Below, piece after piece: positions 26,912 through 34,381 of a DNA stretch of 64,000 bases. The position numbers were made by a program, and so were the translations under genes. The notes beneath the pieces were generated by a model. It saw only the letters and a program-made list of their open reading frames with translations, had not been told where the DNA came from and ran no database searches. Position 1 is the first letter of the stretch. Each line of letters starts with the position of its first letter. The stretch lies in NCBI RefSeq assembly GCF_000384315.1, contig NZ_ARVW01000001.1:4216157-4280156 (forward strand), read 5' to 3'. This stretch comes from Amycolatopsis nigrescens CSC17Ta-90. Lineage in GTDB: Bacteria > Actinomycetota > Actinomycetes > Mycobacteriales > Pseudonocardiaceae.

Positions 26912-28573
26912 TCATCGATCCTCCGAGTCTGCGGGGCGTAGCTTCGCGGTCCAGGTCAGCCGGGTGCCGTGGCCGTCCGCCCGCCGCGCCGAGCAGGTGC
27001 CGCCCCAGCGCGCGGCCCGTTCGGCGAGGTTGGCCAGGCCGCTGCGGCGGGCGGGCCGGTCCGGGATGCCCACCCCGTCGTCGGTCACGGTCAGCGTCAG
27101 CCACCGGCCGTGCCGGTCCACCGCGACCTCCACCGATACCGTGTTCGCCGCGGCATGTCTGGCCACATTGGACAGTGCTTCGCGCAGGGTTGCGGCCAGC
27201 TCGGCACGTACCGGGGTGGGGACCGCGGTGTCCAGCGGGCCGTCGAAGCCGATCCGCGGTTCGAAACCGAGCGCGCCGGCGGTGTCCAGGGTCAGCCGCA
27301 GCAGCTCCGAACGCAGCCCGCCCTGCGCTTCGGCCGGTTCCTGCAGGGAAAAGATGCTGGTGCGGATGTCCCGGATGGTTCGGTCGAGGTCGTGCGCGAA
27401 GCCGCTGAGCCGCGCGGAGATCTCCGGGCGAACGCTCAGCCTGCCGATCCCCTCCAGCCCGAGCCCGATCGCGAACAGCCGCTGGATCACCAGGTCGTGC
27501 AGGTCACGCGCGATCCGGTCGCGGTCCTCGAACACGGCCAGCCGCTCCCGGTCCTGTTCCGCGCGGGCGAACTCGATGGCCACCGCGGCGTGCCCGCCGA
27601 AGGTGCGCACCAATTGCACCTCGGCTTCGGTGAACGGGACCTTGTCGCCGAACTTGGCCACCAGCAGCACGCCGAGCTTCTCGTCGCCGACGGTGAGCGG
27701 CACGGCGATCGCGGAGTCGAGATCACGCACCAGCGCCGGGAGCTGGATGCCGGCCTGCTGCGTCACGGCGTGGTCGCCGTACTGCCGCACCACCACCGGT
27801 TCGCCGGTGGTGAAGGCCATTCCGGTGGCGGTGCCTTCGGCCGGCACGCTCAGCCCGATCAGCCGGTCCTGCTCGCCGTCGGCCGACTCGACCACGTCGA
27901 ACACCAGCGTGGACCGGTCGCCGTCGCGGGGCCGCGCGATGCCGGCGGCCGAGGCACCCGCGGCGACCCTGGCCTGCTCGGCGATCAGCCGCAGTGCCGC
28001 GGCCGGGTCCGCACCGGCCAGCAGCGAGTTGGTGACCTGGTGGGAGGCCGCCAGCCAGCGTTCGCGGCGGCGGCCTTCCTCGAACAGGGTGGCGTTCTCG
28101 ATCGAGACCCCGGCCGCCGCGGCCAGTGCGACGGCCACCTCCTCGTCCCGTGCGGTGAACTCTTCGCCGTCTTTTTTCTCGGCCAGGTACAGGTTTCCGA
28201 ACACCTTGTCGCGCACCCGGATCGGCACCCCGAGGAAGGAGCGCATCGGCGGATGCCCCGGCGGGAACCCGTGCCTCGCCGGATGGGCTCGCAGGTTGCT
28301 CAGCCGCAGTGGCCGCGGGTCGTCGGCGAGCAGGCCGAGAATGCCGAGCCCGGCCGGTGTGCGGCCGATCCGCGCTTGGTCCGCGTGCGAGATGCCGACC
28401 TGGACGAACTCGGTGAGCTTCCGGTCGTGGCCGAGCACACCGAGCGCGCCGTACCTGGCGCCGACCAGCTCGCAGGAGGAGCTCACGATCCGGTGCAGCA
28501 CGTCGGGCAGGCTCAGGTTCGCGGTGACCCCGGCCACCGCGTTCAGCAGTCCCCGGATGCCGGGTTCGCTCAC
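26912..28573 (-). CDS. devS: DevS/DosS-type GAF-domain sensor histidine kinase
   Basis: 553 residues. Two GAF domains lie at about 20-165 and 185-340. The first contains RHGFPPGHPPMRSFLGVPIR, the region where mycobacterial DevS carries its haem-ligating His, so gas or redox sensing is likely. The kinase core begins at DRIARDLHDLVIQRLFAIGL, with the phospho-accepting His, and ends in an ATPase domain (TLREALSNVARHAAAN, DGVGIPD, GHGTRLTW). It should phosphorylate the DevR encoded next. Confidence 0.93.
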   Translation of the reverse strand: MSEPGIRGLLNAVAGVTANLSLPDVLHRIVSSSCELVGARYGALGVLGHDRKLTEFVQVGISHADQARIGRTPAGLGILGLLADDPRPLRLSNLRAHPARHGFPPGHPPMRSFLGVPIRVRDKVFGNLYLAEKKDGEEFTARDEEVAVALAAAAGVSIENATLFEEGRRRERWLAASHQVTNSLLAGADPAAALRLIAEQARVAAGASAAGIARPRDGDRSTLVFDVVESADGEQDRLIGLSVPAEGTATGMAFTTGEPVVVRQYGDHAVTQQAGIQLPALVRDLDSAIAVPLTVGDEKLGVLLVAKFGDKVPFTEAEVQLVRTFGGHAAVAIEFARAEQDRERLAVFEDRDRIARDLHDLVIQRLFAIGLGLEGIGRLSVRPEISARLSGFAHDLDRTIRDIRTSIFSLQEPAEAQGGLRSELLRLTLDTAGALGFEPRIGFDGPLDTAVPTPVRAELAATLREALSNVARHAAANTVSVEVAVDRHGRWLTLTVTDDGVGIPDRPARRSGLANLAERAARWGGTCSARRADGHGTRLTWTAKLRPADSEDR

Positions 28574-28612
28574 ACCGCTTCCCCCTGCCGACTTCCGCGG
28601 ACGCTCTGCCGG

Positions 28613-29041
28613 TCAGGTCGATCGCCTGCACGGTTCTGTTACGGCATTCATCCGTTCGACCCGATAGCCGGACAACAGTTCGATCGGCATCAGCACGCAG
28701 CGGTCGTCTTCGCCGGGGAACCAGGGCAGCGCGGCGGTGGTCAGGGCCGGGCAGTCACGTGCCTCGTTCGCCGTGCCGAGCGCGGTGACGAACCAGCCGG
28801 CCGTCAGGTCCCGCTCGAAGGCGTCCACCTCGAAGGCCACCACGCCATCGTGGGCGGCGGCGAACAAGGGGCTCCTGGCCGGCGCCCCGAAGCAGATGGA
28901 GTCGTCGCACAGCACGAACTTCACCGGTCGTACCGCGGGCAGCCCCTGATGCGTGAACACGACGCGACCGATCCGAGCCGTGGCGAGCAGCGCCAGGCAC
29001 TGCTCGCGGTCGAGCATCCGCAGGCCGTAGGAATCCAGCAC
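28613..29041 (-). CDS. pyridoxamine 5'-phosphate oxidase-fold (PPOX) protein
   Basis: 142 residues with the flavin-binding split-barrel pattern (LATARIGRVVFTHQGLPAVR, then PVKFVLCDDSICFGAP). Members bind FMN, F420 or haem. Genes of this type belong to DosR regulons in several actinobacteria, which fits the position 39 bases upstream of devS and the DevR-box-like palindrome before it. The GTG start at 29041 has only a weak ribosome site; an ATG at 29017 is an alternative. Confidence 0.8.
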   Translation of the reverse strand: MLDSYGLRMLDREQCLALLATARIGRVVFTHQGLPAVRPVKFVLCDDSICFGAPARSPLFAAAHDGVVAFEVDAFERDLTAGWFVTALGTANEARDCPALTTAALPWFPGEDDRCVLMPIELLSGYRVERMNAVTEPCRRST

Positions 29042-29110
29042 GGCGTCTCAGCTCTCGTCGGGGACGGGGTTTCCTGGCGCCGACCATCACCCCGATCCGA
29101 ACTCGCCGGT

Positions 29111-29126
29111 AGGGCCGTTGGGCCCT
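29111..29126 (-). promoter_or_regulatory. candidate DevR/DosR box
   Basis: AGGGCC-GTTG-GGCCCT is a perfect palindrome with a 4-base centre, the geometry of the known DosR site (GGGAC-4-GTCCC). It lies about 70 bases upstream of the PPOX-devS-devR genes, a suitable place for autoregulation. Confidence 0.55.
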
Positions 29127-29284
29127 GGGAGGTCCGTGGTGCGGCTGTCTAGCACGCCGGAACGGTGACGACAAGAGTCATGTGGTGCCCGGATTTCCGG
29201 GTCGCCAGGCCCGGACCTCGGCGGCCGCCTTCGCCAACACTTGAGGGACAGGACCCCGAGCTCCGGCGGTGAGGGATGAACGTG

Positions 29285-29773
29285 ATGGCCGACATCACGA
29301 GGACGGACACCGATACGGCCGCGCACCTGATGCGCGACGCGGCGGCCGGTGACTCGCGTGCGACCCATGCCCTGCTCGCCGTGGTCCGGCCGATCGCGCT
29401 CCGGTACTGCCGGGCCCGGCTCGGCGACCGCGGCCGGCTCGCCCCCGACGAACTGGCCGCGGAGGTTTGCGTCGCGGTGCTGGCCGCGCTGCCCGGGCAC
29501 GCGGAGCGAGGCGGTTCGGTGCTGTCGCTGGTGTACGCGATCGTTTCACGTCGGGTGACCGAGGTGCTCGGCCGCGGCTCCGGCTGGTGCGCTCCGGCCG
29601 TCGGGCGGCTCGGCCCGCTGCTGGACCGGTTGCCCCGGCTGCAGCAGGAGATCATCATCCTGCGGGTGGCGGTCGGGCTGTCCGCCGGGGCGACCGCCGA
29701 GATGCTCGGGCTCACCCTGGAGACGGTCCGGCTGGTGCAGCACCGGGCACTCGATCGGATGCGTGCTAACTGA
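29285..29773 (+). CDS. SigD/ShbA-like RNA polymerase sigma factor
   Basis: 162 residues. The sigma2 part shows MRDAAAGDSRATHALLAVVR, RPIALRYCRARLG and ELAAEVCVAVLAALPGH, close to the SigD/ShbA group; the sigma4 part shows LPRLQQEIIILRVAVGLSAG then ATAEMLGLTLETVRLVQHRA. ShbA-type factors transcribe the principal sigma gene in Streptomyces; the role here is inferred from resemblance only. GAGGG touches ATG 29276; ATG 29285, 9 bases later, is the preferred start. A palindrome overlaps its stop codon. Confidence 0.82.
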   Translation: MADITRTDTDTAAHLMRDAAAGDSRATHALLAVVRPIALRYCRARLGDRGRLAPDELAAEVCVAVLAALPGHAERGGSVLSLVYAIVSRRVTEVLGRGSGWCAPAVGRLGPLLDRLPRLQQEIIILRVAVGLSAGATAEMLGLTLETVRLVQHRALDRMRAN

Positions 29774-29779
29774 GTTAGC
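29765..29779. promoter_or_regulatory. perfect palindrome, candidate GntR operator
   Basis: GCTAACTGAGTTAGC is a perfect 15-base palindrome. It spans the stop codon of the sigma gene and lies 18 bases before the ATG of the GntR gene, where a repressor would block transcription. A TACTCT sequence at 29786-29791 could be the -10 box of a nearly leaderless transcript. Confidence 0.55.
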
Positions 29780-29797
29780 TGGGTGTACTCTGTCGGC

Positions 29798-30145
29798 ATG
29801 CCTGAACTGGATCCCGATGACTCGAACCCCTCCTACCGCAGGGTCGCCGACGAGCTCCGAGTGCTGATCTCGCTCGGTACCTACGGTCCTGGCGACAAGC
29901 TGCCCTCCTACGAAACCGCTGCCAAGGACTTCGGGGTGTCGATCGGCACGGTCAAGCGTGCGTTCGCGGTGCTCCAGCAGGAGAACGTGATCGTCATCCG
30001 GCCCGGCCTCGGGTCCTTCGTCCGCACCAGGCAGGTCGAGGACGGCGGCAACCCGGATCTGCTGCCGCTGGCCGACATCCAGGGCACCCTGAGCGCGATC
30101 CTGCACCGCCTCGACGCCATCGAACGCGCCCTCCACCTTCGCTGA
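29798..30145 (+). CDS. GntR-family regulator, YtrA-like
   Basis: 115 residues. The winged HTH is complete (PSYRRVADELRVLISLGTYG, GDKLPSYETAAKDFGVSIGT, VKRAFAVLQQENVIVIRPGL), followed by a short ~40-residue helical tail (GTLSAILHRLDAIERALHLR). Short tails of this kind are typical of the YtrA subfamily, which usually controls transporter genes. No ABC transporter lies downstream here. The palindrome just upstream suggests self-repression. A GTG at 29783 would add five residues. Confidence 0.85.
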   Translation: MPELDPDDSNPSYRRVADELRVLISLGTYGPGDKLPSYETAAKDFGVSIGTVKRAFAVLQQENVIVIRPGLGSFVRTRQVEDGGNPDLLPLADIQGTLSAILHRLDAIERALHLR

Positions 30146-30150
30146 CCCCC

Positions 30151-30172
30151 GGCAAATAGCCGGCTTTTTGCC
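30151..30172 (+). terminator. 22-bp repeated palindrome, copy 1
   Basis: GGCAAATAGCC followed directly by GGCTTTTTGCC: two 11-base arms with one mismatch. It sits 5 bases after the GntR stop. Three more copies occur in the window (31536, 31570, 50893), so it is a dispersed terminator-type repeat. Confidence 0.7.
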
Positions 30173-30190
30173 CTTTGGCGAAGGGTTGGT

Positions 30191-30343
30191 TCAGTCGGGG
30201 CGGTCGAGTCGGGCACGTTGCTGCAACGGCCCGGTGATCGGCGTTCGCGGCTCCTGGCGTGGCCAACGGGTCGCCCGTTGCCAGCTCAGCAGCGCGGCCA
30301 GCGCGATCGACAAACCCCCGGCGACCTCGAGTATGGACAACAC
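30191..30343 (-). CDS. possible 50-residue single-span membrane protein
   Basis: An open frame from GTG 30343 encodes about 50 residues beginning with a hydrophobic helix (ILEVAGGLSIALAALLSW) and then an Arg/Pro-rich tail (RWPRQEPRTPITGPLQQRAR). GGGGAG lies just upstream and would suit the TTG at 30340 best. It fills an otherwise empty 275-base gap. Conservation is unknown. Confidence 0.4.
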   Translation of the reverse strand: MLSILEVAGGLSIALAALLSWQRATRWPRQEPRTPITGPLQQRARLDRPD

Positions 30344-30421
30344 GCTCTCCCCGTCGATTAGCTCGCGTTACTCCGATCAGTCGCAGGAAAGGGCGCGAAC
30401 GCTACGTCGTCGGCCAGGTCG

Positions 30422-31057
30422 TTACCAGCGGTCGACGTGCAACACGTCCGCCAGCGGCTGCCGGGCGGCCGGTTTGAACCCGGTGCCGGTGTAGTACGCG
30501 GTGGGGATGAGCGCGGCCTGGTGCACGTTCTCCGGCAGGTCCAGGATTTCCGCGGCTTCCTTCTCGTAGGTCAGGTGCAGCGTGGTCCACGCGGTGCCGA
30601 GGCCGAGGTTTCTGGCGGCGAGCATGAAACTCCAGGCCGCCGGCAGCAGCGACGCCCACAGCGCGGCCTGGTTGCCGGCCGGCAGTTCCGCGGTGGTCGT
30701 TTGAATGCACGGCACCACCAGCACCGGCACCTGGCCCATCCGGTCGGCCAGGTACGCCACGCTGTCGTGCACGCGCTGCTGCACCGCGGCCCGCTCGGGA
30801 TCGTCGGCGAACAGCCGCCCGGCCGCGCGCGAGGAATTCAGGTAGTCGTCGCACGCCCGCCGGTACAGCTCGCCGAGCCGGGCCCGCTGCCGCTCGTCGG
30901 TGACGACCAGCCATTGCCACTGCTGCCGGTTCGAGGCGCTCGGTGCCTGCAGCGCCACGGTCAGCGCCCGCTCGATCAGGTCAAGCGGCACCTGTCGGGT
31001 GAGGTCCAGCCGCTTGCGGACGGTGCGGGTGGTGGTCAGCAGTTCCTCAGGAGTCAT
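30422..31057 (-). CDS. nitroreductase family flavoprotein
   Basis: 211 residues. The FMN-binding start (LLTTTRTVRKRLDLTRQVPL, then ALQAPSASNRQQWQWLVV) and the later AAWSFMLAARNLGLGTAWTT are typical. These enzymes reduce nitro groups, quinones or similar with NAD(P)H; the substrate is not evident. It follows a CoA-binding protein gene by 10 bases on the same strand, so the two are probably cotranscribed. Confidence 0.9.
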   Translation of the reverse strand: MTPEELLTTTRTVRKRLDLTRQVPLDLIERALTVALQAPSASNRQQWQWLVVTDERQRARLGELYRRACDDYLNSSRAAGRLFADDPERAAVQQRVHDSVAYLADRMGQVPVLVVPCIQTTTAELPAGNQAALWASLLPAAWSFMLAARNLGLGTAWTTLHLTYEKEAAEILDLPENVHQAALIPTAYYTGTGFKPAARQPLADVLHVDRW

Positions 31058-31067
31058 GCTCCTGGTT

Positions 31068-31478
31068 CTATCGGTTCTTCGTGATCTGCGCGATGGCGCG
31101 GACCACCGCCATGCAGCGGTCTTCCACGTAGTCGAGGCCGGCCGCTTCCGCGATCCGCCTCGCCTCCGCCGAAACGATGCCCTGCTGCAGCCACAGTGCT
31201 TTCGCGCCGATCGCGACGGCCTGTTCGGCGATCCCGGCCGCCTCCGGCGAAGGCCGGAAGACCTCGACCACGTCCACCGGCTCCGGTATGTCGGCCAGCG
31301 ACCGGTACACCTTCTCGCCCAGCAGCTCGTCCGCTTCCGGATGCACCGGGATGATCCGGAAACCCGCCGCCTGCAACCCGGCCGGCACCGCGTGCGCGGC
31401 CTTGCCGGGGTCCCGGCTCAGCCCCACCACCGCGATCGTGTCCGCCGCCGCGAGCACCTCTTCCGCCAGATCCGTCAT
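31068..31478 (-). CDS. CoA-binding (YccU-like) protein
   Basis: 136 residues with the Rossmann-like CoA-binding domain: TIAVVGLSRDPGKAAHAVPA, IIPVHPEADELLGEKVYRSL, PVDVVEVFRPSPEA and ALWLQQGIVS. Full-length for the stand-alone family. Ligand and role are unproven in most members. It sits in an operon with the nitroreductase; a repeated palindrome lies upstream, marking the end of the AraC transcript. Confidence 0.88.
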   Translation of the reverse strand: MTDLAEEVLAAADTIAVVGLSRDPGKAAHAVPAGLQAAGFRIIPVHPEADELLGEKVYRSLADIPEPVDVVEVFRPSPEAAGIAEQAVAIGAKALWLQQGIVSAEARRIAEAAGLDYVEDRCMAVVRAIAQITKNR

Positions 31479-31535
31479 ACCCCGGTCAACCCCAACCGCC
31501 CCGCCCCCATTCCCCGTCGAGCCCCGCCCCCAAAG

Positions 31536-31557
31536 GGCAAAAAGCCGGCTATTTGCC
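31536..31557 (-). terminator. 22-bp repeated palindrome, copy 2
   Basis: GGCAAAAAGCC followed by GGCTATTTGCC, the reverse complement of copies 1 and 4. It lies 13 bases beyond copy 3, in the gap between the AraC gene end and the CoA-binding gene start. Confidence 0.65.
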
Positions 31558-31569
31558 CGAGTCCCGGGG

Positions 31570-31592
31570 GGCGAAAAGTCGGCTATTTGCCC
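31570..31592 (-). terminator. 22-bp repeated palindrome, degenerate copy 3
   Basis: GGCGAAAAGTC followed by GGCTATTTGCCC; it differs from copy 2 at a few bases. It begins 3 bases after the AraC-type gene's stop codon on the minus strand. Confidence 0.6.
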
Positions 31593-31595
31593 GGG

Positions 31596-32561
31596 TTAGC
31601 CGGTGGGGCGTAGGGCGGTGGGGCGGAAGTCGTTCGGGGAGGTGCCGGTCCACCGCCGGAACGCGCGGCGGAACGCCCTCGGTTCCGAGTAGCCGAGTCG
31701 CGCGGCCACCTGCCGCACGGTCTGGCCCTGTTCGGACAGTGCGGTCATCGCCAGGTCGCACAGCAACTCGTCGCGGATGGTGACGTAGCCGGTGCCTTCC
31801 TGGTGCAGGCGGCGGCGGAAGGTCGGCGGGCTCATGCCCAGCCTGGCCGCGAGCTCTTCGGCGGACGGCAGCTCGTCCGGCAGCCCGCGGCGGAGTGCGG
31901 CCTGTACCTGGCTGGTCAGCGTCGGCCGGTTGCCGAACGGCATCAGCAGGCTGGCCGGCGCCCCGGCGAGCAGGACCCGCAGGTCCCGTTCGGTGCGGAT
32001 CACCGGTGCGTCCAGCGCGTCGGCGGCGAAGGTCAGGCAGGCGCGGTCGCGCAGGAACAGTTTGGGCACGCCGGGCAGCAGCCTGCTGTCCGGTCCGGCC
32101 AGTCGCGCGGTCCGGGGGAACTCGATCGAATGCGGGCGCAGCGGCCTGCCGATCAGCCAGCCGCTGAACTGGCTCACCACGAACAGCCCGGTCTCGATCA
32201 GCAGCTGTCCCGCTTCCGCGCCAACGTCGATGCTGAAGGTCGCCAGCCGGTCGTGGCGGGTCAGCCGCAGGCCGGGCAGGCCGGGGAAAAGCCGGTAGAA
32301 GCGGCAGAACCGGCGCAGCGCGCTTTCCAGATCGCCGCCGTGCACGGCGTTCATGCTCATCGTTGCGAAGGCGCCTCTCGGCACCCGCCACGGCGCGAGC
32401 CCGCAGAGGTCGTCGTTCAACTCGCGGCTCAGCTCGCGCAGCAGCCGGAAGCACTCTTCGGCGGCCGGGGTGGGAGTGGTGATCAGCTGGGCGAGGTCGA
32501 GCTTGGACCGCCGGGCGCCGGCCACCACCGCTCGGATGAAGTTTTCCGGAACTCCGGCCAT
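31596..32561 (-). CDS. AraC-family regulator with arabinose-operon-type sensor domain (OruR/ArgR-like)
   Basis: 321 residues. The C-terminal AraC HTH is complete (LAARLGMSPPTFRRRLHQEG, then CDLAMTALSEQGQTVRQVAA, RLGYSEPRAFRRAFRRWTGT). The N-terminal ~200 residues match the sensor found in OruR-like regulators (SRELNDDLCGLAPWRVPRGA, FAADALDAPVIRTERDL). It is divergent from the mce operon with 164 bases between, so it is a candidate regulator of lipid uptake there. Confidence 0.87.
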   Translation of the reverse strand: MAGVPENFIRAVVAGARRSKLDLAQLITTPTPAAEECFRLLRELSRELNDDLCGLAPWRVPRGAFATMSMNAVHGGDLESALRRFCRFYRLFPGLPGLRLTRHDRLATFSIDVGAEAGQLLIETGLFVVSQFSGWLIGRPLRPHSIEFPRTARLAGPDSRLLPGVPKLFLRDRACLTFAADALDAPVIRTERDLRVLLAGAPASLLMPFGNRPTLTSQVQAALRRGLPDELPSAEELAARLGMSPPTFRRRLHQEGTGYVTIRDELLCDLAMTALSEQGQTVRQVAARLGYSEPRAFRRAFRRWTGTSPNDFRPTALRPTG

Positions 32562-32725
32562 CGCGAGACCCTCCTCCGCTGCCGCCAGGACTTTAACATG
32601 CAGGTCAGTAGGTATGTATTTATCTTCTGAGCGTTCCGGTGCCGTCGTTTTGAGCGGCGCTGTCCTCTGCGCCGGGACATCACCGTACGTAAGTTAAGTC
32701 ACATCCTGAAGTAGGGAGGGCGTCG

Positions 32726-33520
32726 TTGAGCGCGCAGGTCGGCAAGGCCCGAGTTCCCGTCGCGTCCGCGTTCCACCAGGTCGGCCGGGTGACCGCGCTC
32801 TTCCTGGACGTGCTGCGCGCCATCCCGCAACGTCCCTTCCAGACCAGGGAGTTCCTGCAGCAGGCCTGGTTCTTCGCCAGCGTGACGATCTTCCCCACGG
32901 CCATGGTGGCGATCCCGTTCGGCGCGGTGGTGGCCCTGCAGCTCGGCTCGCTGACCACCCAGATCGGCGCCCAGTCGTTCACCGGCGCGGCCAGTGCACT
33001 GGCCATCGTGCAGCAGGCCAGCCCGCTGGTGACCGCGCTGCTGGTCGCCGGCGCCGGCGGGTCCGCGGTCTGCGCGGACATCGGCGCGCGCAAGATCCGC
33101 GAAGAGATCGACGCGATGGAGGTGCTCGGGGTCAATCCGATCCACCGGCTGGTGGTGCCGAGGGTGCTGGCCGCGATGGTGGTCTCGGTACTGCTGAACG
33201 GTCTGGTCAGCGTGGTCGGGGTGGCCGGCGGCTATGTGTTCAACGTGCTGGTGCAGGGCGGCACCCCCGGCGCCTACCTGGCCAGTTTCAGCGCGCTGGC
33301 ACAGCTTTCCGACCTGGGCATCTCCTCGATCAAGGCGGTGCTCTACGGCCTGGTCGCCGGCATCGTCGCGGCCGACCGAGGGCTGAACCCCGGCGGCGGC
33401 CCGAAAGGCGTCGGCGACGCGGTGAACCAGTCGGTGGTGATCACCTTCCTGGTGCTCTTCCTGATCAACGTGGTGCTCACCGGCATCTACCTGCAACTCG
33501 TCCCACCGAAGCTGGTGTGA
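32726..33520 (+). CDS. yrbEA: YrbEA / MlaE-type permease of the Mce system
   Basis: 264 residues, multi-span membrane protein. The MlaE-family permease pattern is clear (TALLVAGAGGSAVCADIGAR, then KIREEIDAMEVLGVNPIHRL and VPRVLAAMVV). It forms the ABC-type permease of a Mce lipid transporter together with YrbEB. TTG 32726 follows AGGGAGGG by 5 bases and is the likely start. First gene of an eight-gene operon with overlapping or nearly overlapping genes. Confidence 0.93.
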   Translation: MSAQVGKARVPVASAFHQVGRVTALFLDVLRAIPQRPFQTREFLQQAWFFASVTIFPTAMVAIPFGAVVALQLGSLTTQIGAQSFTGAASALAIVQQASPLVTALLVAGAGGSAVCADIGARKIREEIDAMEVLGVNPIHRLVVPRVLAAMVVSVLLNGLVSVVGVAGGYVFNVLVQGGTPGAYLASFSALAQLSDLGISSIKAVLYGLVAGIVAADRGLNPGGGPKGVGDAVNQSVVITFLVLFLINVVLTGIYLQLVPPKLV

Positions 33521-33523
33521 GCG

Positions 33524-34381
33524 ATGGCCACCAAGACGCCCGACCCGCCGATCGTGACGCGGGCGAAGCGACTCACCGCGCGGCCGAGTACCGCGCTGGC
33601 CGGGTTCGGTCACCAGTTCGCGTTCTATGTCAAGGTGCTGGCCTGGGTTCCGCGCACGCTGCGCCGCTACCTGCGCGAGGTGCTGCGGCTGCTGGCCGAG
33701 GTGTCCTTCGGCACCGGCGCGCTGGCCGTCATCGGCGGCACGCTCGGCGTGATGATCGGGATGACCCTGTTCACCGGCACCATCGTCGGCCTGCAGGGCT
33801 ACTCGGCGCTGAACCAGCTCGGCACCGGCGCGCTGACCGGGTTCTTCACCGCGTACTTCAACACCCGCGAGGTCGCGCCGCTGGCCGCCGGACTGGCGCT
33901 GTCCGCGACCGTCGGCTGCGGGTTCACCGCGCAGCTCGGTGCCATGCGGATCTCCGAGGAGGTGGACGCGCTCGAGGTGATGGGCGTGCCGAGCCTGCCG
34001 TACCTGGTCACGTCCAGGGTGCTGGCCGGGCTCGCCGCCGTGGTGCCGCTGTACGTGGTGGGGCTGTTCACGTCCTACCTGGCGTCCCGGCAGATCACGG
34101 TGTGGCTCTACGGGCAGTCGGCGGGCACCTACGACCACTACTTCAACCTTTTCCTGCCACCGGAGGACGTGCTGTGGTCCTTCGGCAAGGTGCTGGTGTT
34201 CAGCCTGGTGGTGATCATGTCCCACTGCTACTACGGCTACACCGCCAGCGGCGGCCCGGCCGGGGTCGGGGTGGCGGTCGGCCGCGCGGTGCGCACCTCG
34301 ATCGTGGCGCTGACCATGCTGGACTTCTTCCTCAGCTTGGCGATCTGGGGCGCGGACACGACGGTGAGGATCGCCGGATGA
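33524..34381 (+). CDS. yrbEB: YrbEB / MlaE-type permease of the Mce system
   Basis: 285 residues, second permease subunit. Family motifs: VAPLAAGLALSATVGCGFTA, QLGAMRISEEVDALEVMGVP and YLVTSRVLAGLAAVVPLYVV. The 3-base gap from yrbEA and the ATGA overlap with mceA indicate coupled translation. The ATPase (MceG/MlaF-like) needed to energise the pair is not in the window; in this order it is usually encoded elsewhere. Confidence 0.94.
   Translation: MATKTPDPPIVTRAKRLTARPSTALAGFGHQFAFYVKVLAWVPRTLRRYLREVLRLLAEVSFGTGALAVIGGTLGVMIGMTLFTGTIVGLQGYSALNQLGTGALTGFFTAYFNTREVAPLAAGLALSATVGCGFTAQLGAMRISEEVDALEVMGVPSLPYLVTSRVLAGLAAVVPLYVVGLFTSYLASRQITVWLYGQSAGTYDHYFNLFLPPEDVLWSFGKVLVFSLVVIMSHCYYGYTASGGPAGVGVAVGRAVRTSIVALTMLDFFLSLAIWGADTTVRIAG

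Noticed and set aside
33517..34377. Upstream extension of mceA into the yrbEB region
   Set aside because: The frame is open but antithetic to yrbEB; mceA starts at ATG 34378 with a normal membrane helix.
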